From: an uncultured Hyphomicrobiales bacterium
GTDB lineage: Bacteria > Pseudomonadota > Alphaproteobacteria > Rhizobiales > CAJQND01
Direction: 5' to 3'
Assembly (NCBI GenBank): GCA_905479595.1
Contig: CAJQND010000045.1
Coordinates: forward strand, 1-6,163
Length of the DNA: 6,163 bases
Shown: positions 1 through 5,326 of the stretch, in pieces
How the letters are laid out: each line of letters begins with the position of its first letter
How positions within the stretch are numbered: the stretch's first letter is position 1
Notes under the pieces: model-generated
What the model was told of the DNA's origin: nothing
Seen by the model: only the letters and a program-made list of their open reading frames with translations
Database searches by the model: none
Program-made: the position numbers and the translations under genes

Positions 1-31
1 AATGCGTTAAGGGAGAGAAATATTTTCTTCC

Positions 32-46
32 GATTTCGACGAAATC
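32..46. repeat. 15-bp palindrome upstream of the MFS gene
   Basis: The sequence GATTTCGACGAAATC is a perfect inverted repeat with 7-bp arms around a single central A. It ends one base before the CAGGAG ribosome binding site of the MFS gene. The position, in the leader or promoter region, suits an operator for a dimeric repressor or a small hairpin next to the Shine-Dalgarno sequence. No regulator is identified, and chance is possible. Confidence 0.35.
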
Positions 47-62
47 TCAGGAGTTTGGATCA

Positions 63-1349
63 ATGGCTGGTGGCGTGCGTTCACTGTGGGCACTGTTTAT
101 CGGGGTTGCCCTAATGTCGCTTGGCAATGGGTTGCAAGGCACATTGCTCGGTGTGCGGGCGGGTCAAGTCGATTTTGGTCTGACTGTGACCGGTTACGTT
201 ATGTCGGGTTATTTCATTGGTGCACTGGTTGGCTCCATCATTACACCCAAGCTGATCGGTGAAGTCGGCCATATCAGGGTTTTTGCTGCTTTTGCGTCCA
301 TCGTCTCAACAGCCGCGTTGCTTTATGCCGTTTTCATTGATCCAACTGCCTGGTTTCTCTTCAGAATTGCGACAGGTATTTGCATAGCCGGTCTAAACAT
401 CGTCAACGAAAGCTGGGTGAATGCGATTTCAACTACTGAAAATCGCGGTAAGATTCTGTCCATTTACATGATCATCGTTTTTGCCTCTATGGGCGCTGCA
501 CAGTTCTTATTGAATGTGTCTAGCCCGGACGGGTTTGTGCTCTTTATTCTCGTTTCTGCCTTGATATCCCTGTCTCTGGTGCCGATGACACTGGTGAAAT
601 CACAAGCTCCGGAGTTCTCAGAACCAAAACCGGTTGGCATTCTCGACATTTACCGGGGGTCTCCGCTTGCGGTTGTTGCGTGTGTCTTCAATGGACTCGG
701 GCAAAGTGCATTTTTTACCCTTGGTGCAGTTTATGCCGGTCAGATTGGGCTATCGGTAAGCGAGATCTCCTGGCTAATGGCAGTGCCGATGTTGTCGGTG
801 ATTATATCGCAATACCCAATTGGCATGTTGTCGGACCGTTATGACCGCCGGATTGTGATTATTGTGGTGTCACTGCTCACCGCGCTGGTTGCGGCCCTTT
901 GCATGATGCAAAGCCAGGTCTCGTTCATGGGGATGGTTGTGCTGTTTGGCTTGTTTGGCGCGTTGTCACTACCGCTGTATTCGCTCGGGCTTGCCCATGC
1001 CAACGACTATCTTGAATATGACCAAATGCTCGGCGCGGCAGGCAAATTGGTTTTGTTGTTTGGTGCTGGCGCAACCGTAGGTCCAATTCTGGCGGGTGAG
1101 CTTATGGAGCGGGTCGGTGCCGACGGGTTCTTCATATTTATGATTGCCGTTTACAGCGGGATCGCATTGTTTGCGATCTATCGAACAACAAGGCGTGCAC
1201 CGGTGCCACTGGAAGAACAGGGCGACTTTACCCTTGTATCGCCACGAACGACACCTCTCGCGGCGGCAGCATTGGCCGACGAATCCTATGACGAATCCTT
1301 ACATGAAGAAAAGGAAAGTCCGGGTGAAGGGGATGAACTCAACAGTTAA
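63..1349 (+). CDS. MFS transporter, YcaD-like
   Basis: This is a 428-residue inner-membrane protein of the major facilitator superfamily, expected to move a small solute by proton-coupled antiport or symport; the substrate is unknown. The chain is strongly hydrophobic, with about 12 predicted membrane segments (the first near residues 8-28, the last near 355-373). A long loop at about 178-197 separates the two halves. The loop after the second-half helices carries an MFS motif A variant, GMLSDRYDRR (residues 254-263, with D258, R262 and R263). The N-terminal half (TGYVMSGYFIGALVGS, then NESWVNA near 115-121 and NRGKILSIYM near 127-136) resembles E. coli YcaD. The chain ends in an acidic, probably disordered cytoplasmic tail of about 50 residues. 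The ATG at 63 is supported by CAGGAG at 48-53 with a 9-base gap. The family call is firm; the YcaD subgroup call is from memory of that protein. Confidence 0.88.
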   Translation: MAGGVRSLWALFIGVALMSLGNGLQGTLLGVRAGQVDFGLTVTGYVMSGYFIGALVGSIITPKLIGEVGHIRVFAAFASIVSTAALLYAVFIDPTAWFLFRIATGICIAGLNIVNESWVNAISTTENRGKILSIYMIIVFASMGAAQFLLNVSSPDGFVLFILVSALISLSLVPMTLVKSQAPEFSEPKPVGILDIYRGSPLAVVACVFNGLGQSAFFTLGAVYAGQIGLSVSEISWLMAVPMLSVIISQYPIGMLSDRYDRRIVIIVVSLLTALVAALCMMQSQVSFMGMVVLFGLFGALSLPLYSLGLAHANDYLEYDQMLGAAGKLVLLFGAGATVGPILAGELMERVGADGFFIFMIAVYSGIALFAIYRTTRRAPVPLEEQGDFTLVSPRTTPLAAAALADESYDESLHEEKESPGEGDELNS

Positions 1350-1385
1350 TGAATGTGTTTTTGTTATGGTGAACCATTCATTAAC
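1345..1385. repeat. 11-bp perfect inverted repeat spanning the MFS stop codon
   Basis: The arms are GTTAATGAATG (1345-1355) and CATTCATTAAC (1375-1385), exact reverse complements separated by 19 bases. The left arm contains the TAA stop of the MFS gene. The stem is A/T-rich, and no T-run follows the right arm, so it is not a standard intrinsic terminator. It may form a 3'-end mRNA hairpin or be a DNA-binding site in the promoter region of the DUF2336 gene downstream. Confidence 0.5.
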
Positions 1386-1468
1386 AATCAGCTGTCATTA
1401 TTTTCCTCACAGTCGGAAAGGTTTGGTGCCGAACCGATTGGATAGGCAACGCTTGGTCGGGGAAAGCA

Positions 1469-2641
1469 ATGGCAAAAGGCATAAAACACGCTCAATATAT
1501 TGCCCAAATGCGGGTAGCAGCTGGTAGTCCATCAGTCAATTCCCGAATTAACGCATTAAATGCTTTGATCACGTGCCGCCGATCCACTGGGGTAGGCGCT
1601 GCAAATATTGCCGAAATTGACAAAATTCTACTTAAACTATCCGTCGACAAAGATATTTCAGTGCGTCGCGAGCTAATCAATCAACTCGTAAATGTTGACA
1701 AACTTTCCCCGGATTTGGTTTTTTCAATTGCCGCTGATATCGATGAATTCTCGCTACCATTTATTTCCCAAACCCAAGCGCTAGATGCACGCATGATCAC
1801 CGTAATCGCCCGCGTTGGGGATGAAACGCGCAAAGCGGTTTTGGCATCACGGCGTGATATTCCATCGGCAGCGGTGGAGATAATTCTTCGCGAAGGATCT
1901 GCTAAACCGATTGCGGCTTTGCTGGAAAACGGCCATTTGAAACTTACGGCGCGCCAGTATGAAGCGATAATCAATGCCCATGGCAACGTACGCGAAATTA
2001 TGGACCGATTGGTGCGCCGTCGTGATCTTCCATCGTTCTTGAAAGTCATGATGGCCAACCGGGTTTCACAAGAAATGCGCAATGGATTGCCAAAAGACGA
2101 TCAGGTGGCCGCAGAAGCTGCCAAGCGGAAGATAATCAATGCCGAAGAAATCGGATTGCTTCGGATTGCAGGCAGCACGAAACCTGCTGAACTTACTCAT
2201 TTGGTCCGGTATCTCATCGATCGACGCCAGTTCACACCGTCATTGTTGTTACGCGCAGCTTGCCTGGGCGAAATGGATGTCGTGGTAGAGGCGCTATCGG
2301 TTCTATCTGGCATGCCCACGGCAAAAGTGCGCAACTTGATTTATGCCAAAGGCGCTTTGAGCCTGCGCGCCGTCCATTCCAAGGCGGCATTGCCCGATGC
2401 ACTTTTTGTTCCATTACGTGTGGCGGTAGATGTTGAAACTGCAAGGCTTGCCGATAAACGCCCAAAATCGAACGAAGTTTTCGGCCGCCAGATGATCGAA
2501 AAAGTTCTCACAGGATACGAAAGCCTGAAGGCGGAGAACCGCCTCGATTTGCTCGAAATTTTGAGTGTTTATGGTGCACCTGATGCTGCTGCGCTGGCAA
2601 TACAATTAATGGCAGAAACGGATACACGCGTGGCTGCATAG
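1469..2641 (+). CDS. DUF2336 domain-containing protein
   Basis: This is a 390-residue, largely alpha-helical protein with no signal peptide or membrane segment, so it is probably cytoplasmic. It matches the DUF2336 family of alphaproteobacteria, whose biochemical role I do not know to be established. The N-terminal half is built of short HEAT-like helical pairs (for example LSVDKDISVRRELINQLV near 57-74 and VGDETRKAVLASRRDIP near 116-132). The C-terminal part has the family pattern of a helix, a G-x-P turn and an 'L-x-GALSLRAVHSKAALP' stretch (about 275-309). HEAT-like folds usually serve as protein-binding scaffolds; that role here is inference. The ATG at 1469 follows a weak GGGGAAAG ribosome binding site at about 1459-1466; the next internal ATG (1508) has none. 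The gene lies 119 bp after the MFS gene and ends just before a plus-strand terminator. Confidence 0.82.
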   Translation: MAKGIKHAQYIAQMRVAAGSPSVNSRINALNALITCRRSTGVGAANIAEIDKILLKLSVDKDISVRRELINQLVNVDKLSPDLVFSIAADIDEFSLPFISQTQALDARMITVIARVGDETRKAVLASRRDIPSAAVEIILREGSAKPIAALLENGHLKLTARQYEAIINAHGNVREIMDRLVRRRDLPSFLKVMMANRVSQEMRNGLPKDDQVAAEAAKRKIINAEEIGLLRIAGSTKPAELTHLVRYLIDRRQFTPSLLLRAACLGEMDVVVEALSVLSGMPTAKVRNLIYAKGALSLRAVHSKAALPDALFVPLRVAVDVETARLADKRPKSNEVFGRQMIEKVLTGYESLKAENRLDLLEILSVYGAPDAAALAIQLMAETDTRVAA

Positions 2642-2667
2642 CCGGTTGGTCTTCCGCCTCACAGTTC

Positions 2668-2700
2668 AAACCGTCTGACCGCTGGGGCAGGCGGTTTTTC
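2668..2700 (+). terminator. Intrinsic terminator after the DUF2336 gene
   Basis: AACCGTCTG (2669-2677) pairs with CAGGCGGTT (2688-2696), a 9-bp stem with one G-T wobble and a 10-base loop. It is extended by an outer A-T pair and runs directly into a T-rich tail (TTTTTCTTT). It lies 27 bases after the DUF2336 stop codon, in the right orientation for the plus-strand genes. Confidence 0.8.
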
Positions 2701-2722
2701 TTTGCAATTTTTTCCTAGGTGT

Positions 2723-2763
2723 AAAAAGACATATGCCGGGCCCTTTTGGGGCACCGGCATATG
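2723..2763 (-). terminator. Strong intrinsic terminator, minus strand
   Basis: A perfect 10-bp repeat, CATATGCCGG (2730-2739) with CCGGCATATG (2754-2763), encloses a further 4-bp GC stem (2740-2743 with 2749-2752). Only one base (2753) is bulged and the loop has 5 bases. Read on the minus strand the hairpin is followed by TCTTTTTAC, a clear U-tract; on the plus strand no T-run follows. It therefore terminates leftward transcription, either from NAD kinase (stop codon about 140 bases upstream) or from the candidate small RNA. Confidence 0.78.
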
Positions 2764-2808
2764 TTACTCGATGGGCCAACAAGGCCCGGTACGCAACTAA
2801 CTATGCAT
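2723..2808 (-). ncRNA. Candidate small RNA, about 85 nt
   Basis: A promoter-like pair on the minus strand (at 2840-2835 and 2818-2813) would start a transcript at about 2808-2806. It would end at the strong terminator near 2723. The RNA would fold into a small 5-bp hairpin (GGGCC/GGCCC at 2787-2773) followed by the 14-bp terminator hairpin. That size and layout fit a typical trans-acting bacterial sRNA. There is no credible reading frame in it. I recognise no known sRNA family, and the same sequence could simply be the 3' untranslated region of NAD kinase. Confidence 0.3.
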
Positions 2809-2812
2809 CTAG

Positions 2813-2840
2813 ATTATCCGCAGCTCTTTAAAATTGTCTA
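2813..2840 (-). promoter_or_regulatory. Possible sigma-70-type promoter for the candidate sRNA
   Basis: On the minus strand, TAGACA (2840-2835) matches the -35 consensus TTGACA in five of six bases. GATAAT (2818-2813) matches the -10 consensus TATAAT in five of six. The spacer is 16 bases. Alphaproteobacterial -10 elements are looser than in E. coli, so the match is suggestive only. Confidence 0.3.
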
Positions 2841-2903
2841 AACCGGATGAATTGTTTTTCGTCCTGATTTGGCACAGTTTTCAATAGGTTAATGAAAATT
2901 TAC

Positions 2904-3671
2904 TCAGTAACCAAACTGTTCGGACAAGACGCGTTCCTCAAGGGAATGACCAGCATCGAACAACAATTCCGCACCATGGGATTGGTCGAGTTCGATGTGC
3001 ACAGCTGCCACATCGCGGAACTCTGCGTGATCTGCGACCGCGCTTACCGGTCGCTTGGCGGTTTCCAGAATGCGCACGGATATGGTCGCTTCATTTGGAA
3101 GGATTGCACCGCGCCAGCGCCGCGGCCGAAAGGCGCTAATCGGGGTCAGAGCGAGTAGGGGGGAATTAATTGGCAAGATCGGACCGTGGGCCGAGAGATT
3201 ATAAGCTGTCGAACCAGCGGGCGTTGCGACAATGACACCATCGCAAATCAATTCCTGAATGCGAACCCGGCCATCAATGCTGATTTCAAGTTTTGCCGCC
3301 TGGTGGCGTTCGCGCAAGAATGAGACCTCGTTGAAAGCAATTGCTGCATGAGATTTTCCATGCATATCCTCAGCCGTCATTTTCAATGGCCGCACGTTTG
3401 ACGGGACAGCGCTTTCGAGCCGGTCTTTCAGGCCATCTTCGCTGTAAGCATTCATGAGAAAGCCGACTGAACCGCGGTTCATGCCGTAAATCGCTTTGCC
3501 TGTGCCGATGAACCGATGCATTGCTTGCAGCATGAAACCATCACCGCCGAGCGCGACAATGACGCCTGCATCCGCTTCATCCGCATTGCCATAACGTTTG
3601 GTCAACGCGGGGATAGCGGCTTCTGCCTCTGTGGTATCAGCTGCAATGAAAGCAATTTTTTCAAATGGCAT
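2904..3671 (-). CDS. nadK: NAD kinase
   Basis: This 255-residue cytosolic enzyme phosphorylates NAD+ to NADP+ with ATP, and is the only known source of NADP(H). The GGDG motif is at residues 42-45 (ALGGDGFML), the NE pair at 114-115 (FNEVSFLR) binds the nicotinamide nucleotide, and the glycine-rich segment DGVIVATPAGSTAYN is at 144-158. The short N-terminus before GGDG and the ending EQFGY fit the compact alphaproteobacterial form (about 255-260 residues), so the gene looks complete. The ATG at 3671 is supported by GAGGGG at 3685-3680 with an 8-base gap. It lies 83 bp downstream of the TPR gene on the same strand, so co-transcription is possible. The gap also contains a TATATA stretch that could be a separate -10 element. 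Confidence 0.95.
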   Translation of the reverse strand: MPFEKIAFIAADTTEAEAAIPALTKRYGNADEADAGVIVALGGDGFMLQAMHRFIGTGKAIYGMNRGSVGFLMNAYSEDGLKDRLESAVPSNVRPLKMTAEDMHGKSHAAIAFNEVSFLRERHQAAKLEISIDGRVRIQELICDGVIVATPAGSTAYNLSAHGPILPINSPLLALTPISAFRPRRWRGAILPNEATISVRILETAKRPVSAVADHAEFRDVAAVHIELDQSHGAELLFDAGHSLEERVLSEQFGY

Positions 3672-3754
3672 CGGGCAAGCCCCTCAGGAAGCGCGTTCTA
3701 AATGCTGTATATACGCGCATTCCTCATGCCACAGCCTTAAACAAAAAGCGACTG

Positions 3755-4375
3755 CTACAATTTGTGGCGCTCTTCATATTGGGCAATTGCGCTGGCGAGC
3801 TCTGAGTATTCGTTGCAAGAAGTGCCACAGATTAGGCCGAGCTTGCGGAGTAACACCCTGGCTTTGCCAATATCATCTTTCTGCAAATATGCTTCACCAA
3901 GATACTCGTGCACGCCTTTGTGGCGCGGGTTGTTTTCGAGCGCGCGGAGATAGTAGGCAATTCCGGCATCAATCAAACCTAGTTTACGATGGGAAAACCC
4001 TAGCATATTCAATACATTGGCGTCGTCTGGACGATTCAACGCATTGAGCTGGGCAATGGCACCATGATAGTCGTCTTCTTCAATCAGCGCGCGGGCAGGC
4101 ACAAGGTCAGGGATGGAACTTGCATCATCTGTATCCCAAAGGCCGGAGCTTTCAGAGCTGAAATTCGATTTGGTTTTTGGTGTCTTGTCTTTTTTGGATT
4201 GGTTTTTCTTTTTCTTTGTAGAGGGTTTTTTGGGCGGTGAAGGCTCGTCAGAGGGCGCCGCTTGCACCTGTGCCGGCGAAAACGGGCCTGAGGCCATAAA
4301 ACCAATGGCCAATAGTGATACAGCGGCTAAGGTGCTTACTATGACTTGTTTTGCGGTGGTGAATTTAAGGCTCAT
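3755..4375 (-). CDS. Exported TPR protein with C-terminal CGTSC motif
   Basis: This is a 206-residue protein with a Sec-type signal peptide: basic N-terminus (K4, K9), hydrophobic core at about 11-28, and likely cleavage after VQA at residue 39. A lysine/proline/serine-rich linker follows (about 41-75), then a region of roughly two tetratricopeptide repeats (about 92-180; ANVLNMLGFSHRKLGLIDAG and KGVHEYLGEAYLQKDDIGKA are the clearest). Last comes CGTSCNEYSELASAIAQYE, with C183 and C187. It is probably periplasmic, acting as a binding scaffold; partner and process are unknown. The open frame extends upstream to 4492, but the ATG at 4375 is preferred because it places the signal peptide at the N-terminus and has GGAG at 4391-4388 (12-base gap, slightly long). 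It is divergent from the fnr gene and upstream of nadK. Confidence 0.8.
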   Translation of the reverse strand: MSLKFTTAKQVIVSTLAAVSLLAIGFMASGPFSPAQVQAAPSDEPSPPKKPSTKKKKNQSKKDKTPKTKSNFSSESSGLWDTDDASSIPDLVPARALIEEDDYHGAIAQLNALNRPDDANVLNMLGFSHRKLGLIDAGIAYYLRALENNPRHKGVHEYLGEAYLQKDDIGKARVLLRKLGLICGTSCNEYSELASAIAQYEERHKL

Positions 4376-4508
4376 GATGGTCGCATTCTCCGCTATTGAT
4401 ACGTATGCTTGCAGGCGCACAGCTAATGTTGCCGTCAGGTTCGATGTAGGATAGTACGTGAATTCACAGCGGGCTACCCTACGATGATTCAACGGATCGT
4501 GATAAGCG

Positions 4509-4538
4509 CGATTGCAATAACATCAAAACGATTGCAAT
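4509..4538. repeat. Twin CGATTGCAAT repeats 20 bp apart
   Basis: CGATTGCAAT occurs at 4509-4518 and again at 4529-4538, so the copies are 20 bp apart start to start, close to two helical turns. The last eight bases, ATTGCAAT, are a perfect palindrome. The pair lies in the divergent intergenic region, 49 bp before the fnr start codon. That is the expected place for a pair of operators for a regulator binding on one face of the DNA. No regulator is assigned. Confidence 0.5.
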
Positions 4539-4586
4539 GCGTGACTGACTTGGAATGTTTCTGGCTTTGAGGGAATTGGGCAGCGA

Positions 4587-5315
4587 ATGTCGATGGAACT
4601 GGGAATAGGGACAAAACTGTCCAGATGCGAAACATGTTCTATCCGCCATCAGGCGGTGTGTGGGGCATTAACCGGCCCTGAGCTTGCGCGCCTGAACCAG
4701 ATTGCAAAGCCGCGTAAAGTGGCGGCTGGTCAAACCATCATGTCAGATGAAGATCCTGCAACATTTCTTGCCAATGTAGTTTCAGGCGTCGTTAAATTGT
4801 CTAAAACCCTGCCTGATGGTCGGCAGCAAGTTATCGGATTGCTGTTTTCGCCAGATTTTCTCGGCCGTGTGTTTAATGAAACCAATCCCTATTTTGCAGA
4901 AGCAGCGGTCGATTCTGAGATTTGTAGTTTTCCTCGAAAGCAATTTGAAGCACTGCTTGATGAATTTCCTGGCCTTGAACACCGGTTGCTGGAGCACACC
5001 TTGTCTGAGCTGGATTCAGCGCGGGAATGGATGGTACTGCTAGGGCGCAAAACGGCCCAGGAAAAGGTTGCAAGTTTTCTTTTATTACTTGCTAACCGCT
5101 CATTGATAACTGGCTGTCATCACATCCAGCCAGGTGAGGAAGCGAGTTTTGAGCTGCCTCTGTCTCGCAATGATATTGCTGACTATCTGGGGCTGACCGT
5201 GGAAACTGTTAGCAGGCAAATTACCCGGCTAAAATCCGCTAATGTGATCAACCTGGTGGACAACCGCCATTTCACTGTGCCCGATCTTGATAGGCTTCGT
5301 GATATCGCCGGGTAG
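4587..5315 (+). CDS. fnrN: Crp/Fnr-family oxygen-sensing regulator (FnrN/FnrL type)
   Basis: This 242-residue transcription factor is expected to sense oxygen through a [4Fe-4S] cluster and, when dimeric under low oxygen, to control microaerobic genes. The N-terminal cysteines C14, C17 and C25 form Cx2Cx7C, the spacing of rhizobial FnrN and Rhodobacter FnrL rather than the Cx2Cx5C of E. coli FNR. C113 (SEICSF) is the expected fourth ligand. A cyclic-nucleotide-binding-like beta-roll spans about 30-125 and a dimerisation helix about 128-165. A winged helix-turn-helix follows, with LSRNDIADYLGLTVETVSRQITRL at 192-215. Recognition-helix residues E206, S209 and R210 match the E-x-x-S-R of FNR, predicting a TTGAT-N4-ATCAA target. 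The ATG at 4587 follows GAGGGA at 4569-4574; the ATG at 4593 is an alternative start. It converges on hemN with 11 bp between stops. The symbol fnrN could equally be fnrL. Confidence 0.9.
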   Translation: MSMELGIGTKLSRCETCSIRHQAVCGALTGPELARLNQIAKPRKVAAGQTIMSDEDPATFLANVVSGVVKLSKTLPDGRQQVIGLLFSPDFLGRVFNETNPYFAEAAVDSEICSFPRKQFEALLDEFPGLEHRLLEHTLSELDSAREWMVLLGRKTAQEKVASFLLLLANRSLITGCHHIQPGEEASFELPLSRNDIADYLGLTVETVSRQITRLKSANVINLVDNRHFTVPDLDRLRDIAG

Positions 5316-5326
5316 TCGGTCGTTTT

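Noticed and set aside
2892..3158. Plus-strand 88-residue open frame over the 3' end of nadK
   Set aside because: It lies almost entirely antisense to a clearly recognised NAD kinase, and its product resembles nothing; it is a shadow frame.
3691..3718. Hairpin GCGCGT/ACGCGC with a TATATA stretch between the TPR gene and nadK
   Set aside because: The arms are only 6 bp with a 16-base loop and no U-tract follows on the minus strand, so it is not a terminator. No -35 element at a usual distance supports calling a nadK promoter.
4113..4454. Plus-strand 113-residue frame with a run of phenylalanines, resembling a membrane segment
   Set aside because: It is the antisense reading of the lysine-rich linker and signal peptide of the TPR gene. 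The hydrophobic run comes from lysine codons read backwards.
4458..4467. 10-bp palindrome GTGAATTCAC in the TPR/fnr intergenic region
   Set aside because: A palindrome this short is expected by chance several times in a window of this size. No second copy or promoter position supports it.
4376..4492. Longer N-terminus for the TPR protein, starting at 4492
   Set aside because: It would put 39 non-hydrophobic residues before a well-formed signal peptide. The ATG at 4375 has an acceptable Shine-Dalgarno sequence.
4512..4526. Possible FNR box TTGCA-N5-ATCAA upstream of fnr, suggesting autoregulation
   Set aside because: The spacing between half-sites is one base too long (15 rather than 14 bp), and the left half-site has two mismatches to TTGAT. 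It overlaps the ATTGCAAT repeat, which explains the bases better.
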